DNA from: Marsupella aquatica
Lineage: Eukaryota; Marchantiophyta
Direction: 5' to 3'
Length of the DNA: 64,000 nucleotides
Assembly: GCA_973895155.1 (NCBI GenBank)
Contig: OZ316896.1
Span: forward strand, 18,414,001-18,478,000
Positions 36,821-48,107 of this stretch are shown here, piece after piece. Made by a program: the position numbers and the translations under genes. The number at the start of each line of letters is the position of its first letter. The first letter of the stretch is position 1. The notes beneath the pieces are model-generated. The model ran no database searches. It was not told the DNA's origin and worked only from the letters and a program-made list of their open reading frames with translations.

Positions 36821-39800
36821 GATGTTGCGCATGTTTCTAGAAAGGGCACTCTTCGAGATTTTGGCGTGTTTGGTAGTTCAAATATTTTCAATGATCTTCC
36901 ATTAAAAGATTTTACACTACGTTCCAACTGGATGGCGGAGGAGGTTGATTTGTATGACGCTTCTCGTTGTCGAAAGGTTGCAACAGGTGTTATCACGGTC
37001 CCATTTGAAACAGGTGCCGTTGACGATGAACTTCTTGGTGCAGATCATGTTGGTGTTGCTGTTGTGAATATCAATGAACCCGAATTATTTCCAAATATCC
37101 GTGTTGGTACCCCTGGCTTGGTGAGGTGGGAAATCAAATCCCTTCTATTGATTTCGTCTCAAAGGTTTCTTGGGGATATCCTTGAGGAAGTTTCAGAGAA
37201 GTGGATGGAGTCGGGTCGAACTAAGGGCAATCCGGATTTGGATGGTGATGGTAACCTACAAAAAGACCATACAATTTCATTAGGAGGACAAAAGTTGATC
37301 TTGAGGAGAGGAAGAAAAGGCATTTGGAGTCGAGGGCACTTTTGAAAATTAACGAGGAGTCCATTGATTCCATCCAAAGAGAAGGTTGTTGCAAGCTGAA
37401 GTGTTGCTTGAACATGCCCAGGGAGGACTTAGAGGCAATGAGGAGGGAATACCATGGAATGTCAAGTGACAACAAAACAAGTCACATCTTTAGTCTCTTT
37501 GGGTGTAGAGAGGAGCAAGTCAAGAGAAAGGGATTTTTTGTTCTAAAGGGACGTGTGGTTTGTAAAGATGCATTTATTAAAATGCATGGGTTCAGTACAA
37601 CAAAGTACTATGACTACAAAAATCAATACGAAACTGGTTGCACAATTGGTTTCCATGGAAATCAGGGACAACGGAAGACACGATCAAGCACTTTGCACGC
37701 TCGCGCCTTGTTGGAGTCCATTTTAATCCAAAATGGGGAACCAATGCCACATCTTCCCTATGGTGGGTCCAACGGCACTAACACTATTGAATATCGGCTC
37801 CCATCTTGTTTTACTAAGAAGGAGATTTTCCAAGAGGTGTTTACCAAGATGGAATTAGATGGGTTTGCTAAGGTTACTGAAGTTACTATGTACAACATCT
37901 GGAAAAACTCATTTGATAATTTTGACTTTCACAAGGGAAGTGCATTTGCCAAGTGCACATTTTGCACTGAGTTCAAAGATCAATTGATGCGGGAGAAGAG
38001 AAAAAAAGAGCGTGCAGAGATTGAAGAGAAAAGAGCGCGACATCTTCGTGAACAAATGTCAAGAAGATATGTTTACTATGCTCATAGGGTTCTTGCAAAG
38101 AAGGATCCTCAAAACTATCTTTGCATTATTCACGATAAGATGGATCAAGCCAAGACTTGGATCCCCAGGTTGGTCCCCACTCCAAAATCCCTCTCTGGCA
38201 GTGGTCAGCCTTTGCCTATTGCTCTTACTGGGATGTTAACCCATGGAAGAGATCCTGGAGTGTATGCACATTTCAGTTTGACTGGACTTTGGCCTGGAGA
38301 TGCAGACTTTACCGTGACATCTTTGGCCAAATGCCTCCGAGATTTGGAAGATTACACAGGAGACAAAACTGGAGACCTTCTTGAGGGATTGAATTGGAAT
38401 GCAACTAGGCCAATATTTCAGTCCCTTCTAGACTTTGAAGCATTTCTGGCCGGTTACTTGGAACCCAAAAATGTTTCAATTGTTCGATTTCAAGGCATTG
38501 AAGATGGTCAGGAGACTAAAAAGTCAAGCACAGTGGATGTTGGTTCTAAGGATGATCCTGAGACTACTAGGGGCTCTTTCAAGCCCTTACCAAGGCACCT
38601 AACATTGCAGATGGACAATTCAGGGAAAGATAACAAAAATCAATATGTGATGGCATTTTGCACTGAGCTTGTTAGCAGGGGGTGTTTGAAACTGTGCAAA
38701 TGTCATTCCTCATGGTTGGCCACACCCATGAAGACGTGGATGCATTATTTTCTCAAGTATCCAAACAGGTCAGATACAAAGAGGTTGCTACCCTCTTGGG
38801 GTTGATGGCTGAGGTTTGGGAGTGTGAAAGCATTCATCCTGTACCACGATTGATTCAAGAGGTTGCATCTTACAGGAGTATTTGAAAACTTTCCAGGTGA
38901 AAGAGATAGAAGGTCACTCAAAACCAGTGGCATTTCTTTTCTCCATGAGGGATAATGTGTCAATGTATCAATATAAAGCACATGTCAAGCAACCTTGGCT
39001 TCCGACAATGGGGAGGTCCATTTGGAGAACTGATCCCATCACAAATGCGCTCATTTTACCGGAAGGCCAACCATTTGCAAAACCTATATCTGGGGATGTA
39101 CAAAAGAAGGCTGGAGAAATCATCCCATTCCTTAATCGCTATATTGATTTCTTGAAGAAAAGTTGTAAGGATGAGACCTCTGCAGCATATAAAGAGAGAT
39201 TTCCTCTGGTCAAATATTGGGAGAATCTTGTGCAAGCACTGTCCGAGGAACTTACAATAGAAGGGGAGGGGGAAAGACATTTGCCATTGACAACTGATTT
39301 TTGGCCAAAGACTAACCATGGCACAGGTTACAAGATGATTTTGGGGACATCTCAGCCGTCAAGTGAACCTTCTCAAAATCCAGAGATGATGGACCTTCAA
39401 AATGAGTACATGGAAGAGATGGAAGATCAAGCTGCACCCTTTGTTGGTGCACGACAAGAGCGAGAACCTGCACGTTGGATTCCTCTACAAGATATTCAAG
39501 AAGGTCACTTTGTATTTTTACGTCCAGAGGATGAATGGGAACAGGAAAATGTCAAAGGGCGTTTCTGGTTGGTTCAAGCTTTGGGTGGTGTGGATCCAAA
39601 CCATGAGGTTCCCTCAACAGATTTGCAACATATTGAAGGGTCTTCTTCAACGTCTGTTGAGAGCATTCCTCTTAGGAATGCTCCTATGTTCCAAGTACAA
39701 TGGTGGAGGCCTAAACATGGTAAGCATGATGCAAAGGATGATGTTCGATATGAACGTTGCTTTCAAACCACTAAGACTTGGGAGCTGGATCCTGGGTTTG

Positions 39801-39955
39801 ACAATGTTACTCAAAGTTGGCAGTTTGCAAATTCTGCAATGTATGGGTTTAAGTCAGGTGCTAAAGAACAAAATATTATGGATAGAGGTTTGACAATTCC
39901 TAAGAATGTTTTGAAAACTCTCAAAATTTACATGGAAGGTATAATTGATGAGTAG
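36821..39955 (+). pseudogene. DUF7869-type gene remnant, cut by the B array and frameshifted
   Basis: Coding similarity starts at the LTR edge in one frame (36821 to about 37285), moves to a second (about 37290-38690), a third (about 38690-38880) and back to the first frame (about 38880-39955). The main part has a CTFC zinc-like pair near 37957, a KMDQ motif near 38137, QMDNS...DNKNQ near 38610, and VGHTHEDVDALFS near 38712; these are hallmarks I know from DUF7869 proteins, possibly an RNase H-like fold. The C-terminus has a VQWW motif. The shift near 38690 lies at a five-G run, so sequencing error is possible there. Three shifts plus loss of the 5' end make it a pseudogene. The missing 5' part should lie beyond the left end of the B array. 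Confidence 0.75.
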
Positions 39956-42720
39956 ATTGATAGAACTCGTAGGTTACAAGTCTCCACTCAAATGACTTGT
40001 GATTAAGAGGGTCGATTTGATTTCCATGCGTTGGTCTAAAGTGAGAGAACAAGACAATCAAATTAATACTCTATGATCTCTCAAAGCTATTGAATGGAAT
40101 TTCTTATAATTATTATTTATTTGTCTTAGTATATTTTAATTCTAGAAAATGATGCCATTTCATTCCTTCTAGTAGGTTGGATATCATCCTAGTTAACTTT
40201 GTCTAGACACTATAGTCATTCCATTGTATTGGTGCTTAGTTAGATATCTTACTCAAGCTAAATGTTTTGAATATAGATGCTATCCAAGCTTATATGTTAT
40301 TACTAGATTCTATCTATTTTCCAACCAAATGAACACTTTTATCACCCAAATGTTTTTTAATATCATCCAATTTAATATTTTACTTTCCCAAAATTTCATT
40401 TTTTTGTCCCCAAATTTACATTTAATGATGCTTGAATTTTCATTTTTCATCTTCCAAATTTACAATATTCATGCCTAAAACTATGTTTTTAAATCGCCAA
40501 ATTTCCCTATATCCTTTATAATTTCAGTTTTAATGAATATAGTGATAATTGTCTTAACAAAACCTGTAACAAAACCCTCACCGTCTCGCTCATTGTTCCG
40601 TTTGACTTGATCTTTGGCTGATTGTATGCACTACATCCTATCAAATTGACATACTAAATACACACACCTTATGTATGTTATTGACAAAACCCTGACTTCC
40701 AAACTGAGTGCCCCTTCTACGGAGTGGTTCTTCTACAGAGTGCCCCTCTACGGAGTGGGGAACGGAAAGATAGCAAAAACCATGTGAGGACCACACAAAG
40801 GGTGAAGGGGAACACAAGTGTGGGAACCCCTTCCTTCTAAGGGTCTTCCCACCATCACTACTCCAAGATTGCCTAGTTTGCCGTTTTACAAGCGTTGAGG
40901 TCCCTCAAGATGTCACTGTTTGATATAAACCTAAAATCAACTAGATAACCTCAGTTTCGCATGGGGCTCATTGAGGGCTTCAAAATGAATTCAAACATGA
41001 CCATGTTTGGAATAGTCCTAGCGCAACAACGTCTATTTTAAGTTTCAACGTTTTCTATATTTTGGTCATTCTTCCCGTTTTACGCCTTACGTGGAGCCTC
41101 CGACCAGCCCCCACCCCTCCAAGATGCCCACACCTTGGCTCCAAGTCCTTGGGCTGCCTTGTGGCCTCCTTGTACCCCCTCAATGGTTCCCTTGTCATCC
41201 ATCACCGCCCGGCACCCCTCTCAACTCCGGCCTCCGGTTGTCGCATCCATTTATTAGAACTAACAAAAATAAAAAATTTGAAAATCCAAACACTTTTACT
41301 ACACCTACTTGTCTTTTTACTTATATACGTAATTATAAGTCATCACTAAGTTACTACCGGGTTTGGGGCCTTGTCACAGAAGAAGAGTGAAAAGTAAATT
41401 GTTTCCAATTGATATCCAATTGTTGCATAATGGATACTACCAAGCTAGTTTGCTTCATAGCTGTAATTATTGCAGCAAAGCATTTCTCATTGTTAGTGAA
41501 ACCCATTATTAATCTGACTTTTTGTTACTTGGCAGCATTTCAGATAGCATTTCTATTGGAATCAATATAAATTTTTTAAATAGTGTGAAAGAGAATATCA
41601 AATTAGCTAGAAATTTTAATCAGAAATATTCAATACCGGTAAAATTGAAACAAAAGCCCGGTGGACTGCTACATTATCCCCATCTATCTCCATGGACTGT
41701 GACAGGGGACAGACTATTTTACACCTAATTATGAGATAACTCAACTATAAATGGATGGTAAACTCTCTCATTAATTGTTTATCTACATTTCTGTCCCTCT
41801 AAGAACATTTTGTGCTCACCTCAAAGTCAAATTGAGAATGTCAATGAAATAGAATGAAAACACACATTTAAAATTTTCCGCATCTCCGCCGCGGCATAGT
41901 ACTCGAAGCGCTCCTTGTAACAAGAGCAACGCTCTCTAAAAAATAGGATTCATTAACAATACTCCCCCAAAAAATCTCAAGTAGCACTATAGCAATAAAT
42001 TAGTCAAAACATTACTTACAACAAGAACATTGGTCTGTCAAAAATAGTATCCAGCAATTAAAATTTCCTTTACCTCCACAATGAAAAACTTTCTTCAATC
42101 ACGATAACAAGAGCAATGTTATATTAAATACAAGATTATGTAATAACATTTCTGAAAGTAGTATAGTCATTCGGCAAAGTGTCAATGCCCTACAATCTTT
42201 AAAAAATGTGTAGAAAAATATGAATCCATTGTCAAAATTGAGGTTATTTTGGCATTAGATTTTCCCCATAGCCTCCTTGGTGAGAATTGTTCCTTTGGTT
42301 AATGATTCACTGTCAGTGTTACTTGCTTCCCTTTTAATGGGGCTTATAAACATTAAAAAATATTTTTGAGTAAATTAAGTTCATTTGGTATTTTATCATT
42401 GAGAAAATTACTTGAGGTAGTATGAGTAAAATGTGAAGCACTCATACTCAAAGTTTCATATACCATGGAGGCCAAATCAAGTATTTATATAAGGACCTAA
42501 ATATACTTTATATTTTTATTGAACTCTATTCGGGGAATGGAGCGCAGCCTTCAATTAAAGTGCTGTGGCCTCTGACAAAATATCTTTAAGACATAAGTGA
42601 GGACAGAGTTAGTGAATGGGAAAATCTTTGGACAGAAGTGATGCTTTGGTCATTGACACCGTTTTATGTGGACAGAAAAATAAACAATAGTATCCATGCA
42701 AATTTGTATATTTTAATCCC
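39956..42720. other. Intergenic DNA without recognisable gene
   Basis: The stretch is AT-rich from 40080 to 40560. A short direct repeat built on CTACGGAGTGG lies at 40705-40760. Overlapping proline-rich ORFs at 41062-41390 look like chance reading of C-rich sequence. I see no domain, RNA gene or repeat family that I can name. Confidence 0.5.
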
Positions 42721-42829
42721 AGTCCATCTAAGTTTCATTTATCCATGGGGGCTTTCATGGACTCCATTTTATATGTTTTAGTCCAGTCCATCCAAGTTTC
42801 ATTTATCCATGGGGGCTTCATGGACAACC
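42721..42829 (+). repeat. Direct repeat, two copies at 64-bp spacing
   Basis: AGTCCATC(T/C)AAGTTTCATT followed by TATCCATGGGGGCTT and CATGGAC occurs at about 42721-42765 and 42785-42829. Shorter AGTCCATCC/GGATGGA fragments follow to 42872. Confidence 0.7.
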
Positions 42830-43697
42830 TGCCAGTCCATCCCGGCTTTGGATGGAGTTCCATCCAGGCTTTAAGTTATGTAAAATCAGACTTTGGATTA
42901 TTGTTTTACATTACAAGAAAAAAAAATTGTGCGAAACCTCGAGCCCTGCACTTGAGGGGATCGAACGCTTTAAGTTTTTACATTTTGTAATTTGTTAATC
43001 TCTACAGAAGGTTGAACACCGCCACACCGGCTAATTCGCCAACTTACAGTAGCTTGGATCCTCTACTCAGGTAGAAGTCGATAGCAATGAGACAACTAAA
43101 CAAAGAGTTTGATCTATAACTTTGCCTCAGTCGGTCTCTTGTCTTGCTCTTCTCTGAGACAGTTTAATTTGCTCGAAACGTTTGAGAATACGTCGGAATT
43201 GTCAATCGATCTCGTGTGCGAAGCTCGTTCAGAAAATGACAGCTCGTTTCCTGAAAATGTAAACCCAAAGCCAGAGCTCGATCGCACAAACAACTATAAA
43301 GGTGAAATTCAATCTGAAGGCCGCCGTCTTGAGTTGTCGGTCCCAAATCTTCCCAGCCAACTTGATCATGTGCTTAGTAAACACGATTCATGAGCCCTAT
43401 AAAGAACTCTTTGTCTCTTTACACATGGAAATGAATCTTCTCATTTCAAGTCAACGACTGTAGTGCTTTGATTTGCCTTTCACTTTTTCCGAAGTGATTG
43501 ACCAAATATGCAACTAATTCTTGCCTCAAATTCGGTTCCTCAGGAGAGTATGTATTATTAGTGTCGAACCTTCTTCATTCAATAAGCTCAGAACAGCATC
43601 CTGAGCACTTGTCTGTGCTAAGTCAGGATTGAGCAAGGAGGCCGAAGCTAGACCGAACATACTTAAAATTCAATTCTCAAATTTGGATTGAAGACAG

Positions 43698-44573
43698 ATG
43701 GACCTGATGGGTACGGCTAAGGAAGTGCTATGGGCAGGACTCACCAGAGAAGTGCTGGCAGAAGTGTTCAGCCGTCTGTGCTTTGAAGACCGACTGGTAA
43801 CTGTGCCTCTCGTGTGCAAGGACTGGAAGGCCGCCTCTCTGGACCCAGTGTGTTGGAGAAATGTCGATATGGACAAATGGTATCAGAACAAGGTTGAGGA
43901 GCTCTACTGGTGGCAGTATGAGTTCGAGTGCGAGGCCGAGATCGAGTTCTACGTCAGGAAGGTAGTGGATCGGAGCCGAGGGCAGTTGATGGAGCTGCAC
44001 ACAATGCACTGCTCGGACTCAATCATCGAGCACATCGCCAAGAATTGCACATCTCTGAAGGTGCTTTCAATTCCCAACAGTCTGTTAGTCACCGACAAGT
44101 CTGCTGCCAAGTTGGCTGCCCGGTGCTGTCACTTAGAAAAGTTAGACATTAGCGATTGCTATAACATTTCCAATCAAGCACTGGAAGCGTTCGGCAAGAG
44201 CTGCACGTCTCTGGTTTGGCTAGGCCGGAACATGTTGAACAAGGACCAAGTCTCATTGGAGACTTCTGGGGTTGAGTCTGGAGGTGACGAGGAGGCCATA
44301 GTCATCTCCAAGTATATGTGCAAGCTGAAGCATCTCGAGATGAAAAGGACCAGCTTGTCAGATCTGGGACTCGCCCATCTGGCTCAAGGATGCAACCAGT
44401 TGGAGACCTTGAATCTGGCCTTCTGTAGTTTACTATCACTGAGAGCGCTGGAGAATGTGTCTAAGCAATGCGTCCATCTAACGGAATTGACCCAGCCCAT
44501 GACGCAAGGGTTGTCGATTAGCGCAAATGCTAACCACTTTCAATTCACCACATATGGCTGGGGTAAAAGATGA
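43698..44573 (+). CDS. F-box/leucine-rich-repeat protein, SKIP1-like
   Basis: A 291-residue ORF with ATG start. An F-box lies at about 10-58 (WAGLTREVLAEVFSRL...VCKDWK, then a CWRNVDM end). A SKIP1-type segment follows (WWQYEFE...VVDRSRGQL), then cysteine-containing leucine-rich repeats from about 100 to 275 (HCSDSIIEHIAKNC, CCHLEKLDISDC, LETLNLAFC). Arabidopsis SKIP1 and FBW2 have the same layout and similar length (about 300). F-box proteins are substrate adaptors of SCF ubiquitin ligases, binding SKP1 through the F-box and the target through the repeats. The last 25 residues show no similarity to the family, so an intron donor (GGGTAAAA at about 44562) or a decayed end is possible. Confidence 0.8.
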   Translation: MDLMGTAKEVLWAGLTREVLAEVFSRLCFEDRLVTVPLVCKDWKAASLDPVCWRNVDMDKWYQNKVEELYWWQYEFECEAEIEFYVRKVVDRSRGQLMELHTMHCSDSIIEHIAKNCTSLKVLSIPNSLLVTDKSAAKLAARCCHLEKLDISDCYNISNQALEAFGKSCTSLVWLGRNMLNKDQVSLETSGVESGGDEEAIVISKYMCKLKHLEMKRTSLSDLGLAHLAQGCNQLETLNLAFCSLLSLRALENVSKQCVHLTELTQPMTQGLSISANANHFQFTTYGWGKR

Positions 44574-45138
44574 CAAGGATAGCCTCGAATTAGGGTAGCC
44601 TCGAAAAAGATCATTTTGCAAAGTGTAGAATGTTGGTGCCTGAAAACTTATTCTTTTGGCAACTTTAAGACCAAACGTTAGGGGTCCAAAGCCCGCAACA
44701 AAGGCTATGAATTAACAAATGTTGGCATGATTTTTGTGCGCCATTCGCCAGTTATTGTAAATTGATGTGTAGAGTGAAGAACTGTTGAGAATGATCCATC
44801 TCGATCCAGGATATAAACACCTGAGTGAGGGTACCAGCCCAATTGTATTTCTACTTTAGGTATGCATGAGAGTCAGCAGTTTAGTAAGCTTGAAGCACAG
44901 CATGAACTATTTCACACTACAAATGCGAACAAAACCATTGTTCAGGCTGAGCGGAAATTACAATCTGGCAGAACTTTGAAAACTCTTTATGAGTCAAAAA
45001 AACATAATGCACAACAGAAGTTCACGCTGTTCTTGAAGGCAAATATGTGTTTCTGCTTAATGTTCATGGTCCAACAGGAGAAAGTAACAATTAGCCAGTT
45101 TGGGAATGAATGGTGGTGATGCATTTGCCAACCGTCCC
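44574..45138. other. Intergenic or 3' part of the F-box locus
   Basis: TTTCTACTTTAG followed by GTATGC at 44850-44867 is a good splice acceptor. It is followed by an 85-codon open frame (44862-45119) of no known family. A 3' exon of the F-box gene is possible but unsupported by homology. Confidence 0.25.
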
Positions 45139-45432
45139 CTATGTGCTCACTTCCCTACTTTGTCTTCCTTCCACCTGTGCTCACTTCCCTACTTTGTCTT
45201 CCTTCCACCTCCGCAGTTCACCACTTTTGCACTTGTCCACTTCCAAAAACACTTTGCATTGAGTTGAAACTAGCCTGAATAAACTAGCCTGCACCCAGAT
45301 TAGCCTGCACCCAGATTTCCATGCTGGTCCCGGCTAACAAGCATAGTCTAAGTATTAAAATTTGTTGTCACCAGATTTCCATGTTCGTCCCTACTGACAA
45401 GTTGTAGTCTAGGTATTATTATTTGTTGTCAT
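45139..45432 (+). repeat. Short direct repeats
   Basis: A unit of about 37 bases beginning GTGCTCACTTCCCTACTTTG occurs twice in tandem from 45139. A unit of about 60 bases, ACCAGATTTCCATG...TAGTCTAGGTATTA, occurs twice at about 45313-45372 and 45371-45430. Confidence 0.7.
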
Positions 45433-45621
45433 GAGGGAAAATTATGGCCTATCCCTTCACTCTAAAGAGCAGGGCATGAACTGTACACTTTGCTCACAAG
45501 AGATGGTGTAAAGTATGATTTCCCTGTTTCTTAGGCATTTGTCTTCTTTTCATTTCGACTCAGTATCTACTATTTATTTAGGAAGAAATACCATGCATAT
45601 GTATGCTTTATACAATGACTA

Positions 45622-46960
45622 GCTCAATACCCGTGCGTTGCACAAAAGATGTCGTGACGGCCAAGATGTCGTTGAGAACAAAAGAGGTCATGTCGGCCAA
45701 GAGGTTGTTTAGAAGAAAGATGTCGTGTCGCCCAAGAAATTTTTGAGAACAAAAGATGTCGTGTCGGCCAAGATGTTGATGATAAACAAAATATGTCGTG
45801 TCAGCCAAGATGTCGTTGAGAACAAAAGATGTTGTGTCGACCAAGATGTCATGTCGGCCAAGATTTGGTTGAGAAAAAAGATGTCGTGTCGACCAAGAGG
45901 TTGTTGAGAAAAAAGTTGTGTTGGCCAAGAGGTCGTTGAGAAAAACGATGTCGTGTTGGCCAAGATCTCATTGATAAAAAAGATGTCGTGTGACCGGCCA
46001 AGAAATCATTGAGATAAAGGATCTTGTGTTGGCAAAGAAGTCGTTGAGAAAAAAGATGTCATCTCGGCCAAGACGTCGTTGAGAGAAAATATGTTGTGTC
46101 GGGCAAGACATCATTGAGAAAAAAGAGTCGTGTCGGCCAAGACGTCATTGAGAAAACAGATGTCGTGTTGGCCAAGACGTCATTGAGGAAAAATATCAGT
46201 GCATTGCACAAAAGATGTCAATGTCGCCCAAAATGTTGTTATCTGAAAGATGTCATGAAGTAAAAAGATGTCGTTAAGAAAAAAGAAGTCATTTTGCCAA
46301 AGATGTCATTATGTGAAAGATGGCGTTAAGAAAAAGGTGTCATTTTGCCAAACTAAGTGATTGTGAAGTAAAAGATGTTATAAATAAAAAGGTGTCGTTT
46401 CACCCAATATGTCATTAATATGTGAAAGATGGCTCAATACCCGTGCGTTGCACAAAAGATGTCGTTAAGAAAAAATATGTTGTGTTGCCAAAGATGTTGT
46501 CATGAAAAAAGGTGATGTTGCCAACAATTTTGTTAAGTAAAAACATGTTGTGTTGTCAAAGAGTTTTTTAAGAAAAAAGATGTCATGTTGCCAAAGATGT
46601 CGTTAAGAAAAAAGATGTCATGTTGCCAAAGAAGTTGTTAATATGTGAAAGATGTTGTGAAGTAAAAAGATGTCATTAAGAACTATGATGTCGTGATGCC
46701 AAAGATGTCGTGAAGAAAAAATGTTCTTATGTGAAAAATGTTGTGAAGTAAAAGATGTCGTTGCACCAAAGATGTCTTTATGTCCAAGATGTTGTCAAGT
46801 AAAAGATGATGTTTTAAGAAAGATGTTATTAAGTATTTTTTTGTTAAGTACAAAATGGTCGATAAGTAAAGGGATGTCATTAGACAAAGATGTAAGTTGT
46901 GAAGTAAAAGATGTTCTTAAGTACAATTGAAAATATTGCTAGTAAACCATATTATTAAGT
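45622..46960 (+). repeat. Degenerate minisatellite of AAGATGTCGT units
   Basis: About 1.3 kb is made of variants of AAAAGATGTCGTGT, CGGCCAAGATGTCGTTGAG and GTTAAGAAAAAAGATGTC at roughly 15-36-bp spacing. It begins with GCTCAATACCCGTGCGTTGC at 45622, which recurs intact at 46432 and in decayed form at 46196 (GTGCATTGCACAAAAG). Long ORFs here on both strands are by-products of the repeat. Confidence 0.85.
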
Positions 46961-46995
46961 AAAAAAAGTTGTTAAGTTGTTGCCACTTTTTTGCC

Positions 46996-47530
46996 ACCCC
47001 TTGCATCCTGAAGCCCCATTGATAACCCCAAAGTTTTTGTTACTTTAAGCTTTTTCCTTAAAGTTACCATGGCTGCTTACTTGGCTTTGGCCGCCCCAAT
47101 GCCGAGCGGGATGCCAAGACCCCTTGGGATAATGGCACGGCTTGGCTGACTTTTCAACAACTCTTCACTACCCCTTGCATCTTAGAACCCTATTGGGCCC
47201 AAAGTTTTGGCTACCTTAGAGTTCTTACTTAAAGTCGCCGCAATAGCTTAATTGGCATTGGCCGCCCCAATGTCAAGACCCCCTCGGGTAACGGAGCAGC
47301 TTGGCTGACTTTTCAACGGCCCTTTCCCTACCCTTGCATATATCTTGGAACCCCATCAGTAACCCCAATTTTTTTGGTTACTTTAAGCTTAGTTTGCTTA
47401 AAGTTGACTGTGACCGCTTACTTGGCTGTGGCCGCCCCAATGCCAATTCCCCTTGGGGCAACGGCACGACTCAGCCCACTTTTCAACAAAACAATTTGCC
47501 TACCCCTTGCATGGAACCCCTTTGGTAACC
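46996..47530 (+). repeat. Tandem repeat of about 170 bp, three copies and a part
   Basis: Units start at ACCCCTTGCAT near 46997, 47170, 47330 and 47502. Each contains GTTACTTTAAGCTT or a variant, a TTGGC...GGCCGCCCCAATG block, and GACTTTTCAAC. Overlapping ORFs at 47301-47747 on both strands follow from the repeat. Confidence 0.8.
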
Positions 47531-47847
47531 TCATCCAAGTTTACTTTGCTCCTTACTCGCCAATACCATGCCCCCCTGGGGTGGTGGTGTGGTTTGCAAC
47601 ACTTTCCAACATTGGAGGACCTGCCACCCCCGGACCAACTTTGGTCCAGATATTTTGGCCCCCACCCCATGCCTCTTCCTGTGCTAAACAAAGTGGCAAG
47701 ACATAACAACAACTGAGGGGTTGTTGGGGAGTTGGAACCCGGGGCAAGATTGAGTTAGGGTTGGGGATGGGACCTTGGGGTCTCGGGTTTCATTCCACCC
47801 TGGGATGTTGGGTCTAGTATTTTTTACAACATTATTTTTTTGTTTTT

Positions 47848-48107
47848 GGCCAGTGTGACAAATGTCAGCCTCTCAAAGGAAGGAAATGCTAGGAGTATTC
47901 TTCAACAATTTTTCTTGAATTATATCTTCTTCATCACATATCCCTAGATTGACGTACAATGGTTAGATTTTGGCAAATGGGGTCCATGATTTGGTGGGAG
48001 AGTGGCCAATGGTATGCAAAGAATCTAGCAATTTTTTGGCAAAAGTGACGGAAAAAGTGGTGAACATATTTTGGGGAGGTGGAATTTGGCAAAAGTTTGC
48101 ACCTAAA
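47848..48107 (+). repeat. Dispersed repeat, copy 1 (possible MITE)
   Basis: It shares its full length with 53398-53625: TTGGCCAGTGTGACAAATGT at the start, CCTAGATT in the middle, and GGTGGAATTTGGCA near the end. The ends are weakly inverted (TGGCAAATGTTTGC versus GCAAATTTGTGCCA in copy 2), as in small non-autonomous DNA elements. There is no coding capacity. Confidence 0.6.

Noticed and set aside
37251-37283. GT...AG intron in the DUF7869 remnant
   Set aside because: At 33 bases it is too short for a plant intron and, being a multiple of three, would not repair the frame.
41062-41390. Proline-rich ORFs of 95-99 codons
   Set aside because: Two frames of the same C-rich sequence are equally open and neither resembles a protein family.
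42930-42970. tRNA-like GATCGAAC segment
   Set aside because: Its reverse complement has a T-loop-like GTTCGATCC, but no acceptor or anticodon arms could be paired around it.
45608-45963. ORFs of 84-106 codons on the minus strand
   Set aside because: They are repetitive translations of the AAGATGTCGT minisatellite with no conserved composition beyond the repeat.
47301-47747. Overlapping ORFs on both strands
   Set aside because: Open frames on both strands arise from the GC-rich 170-bp repeats and their flank; no domain is seen.
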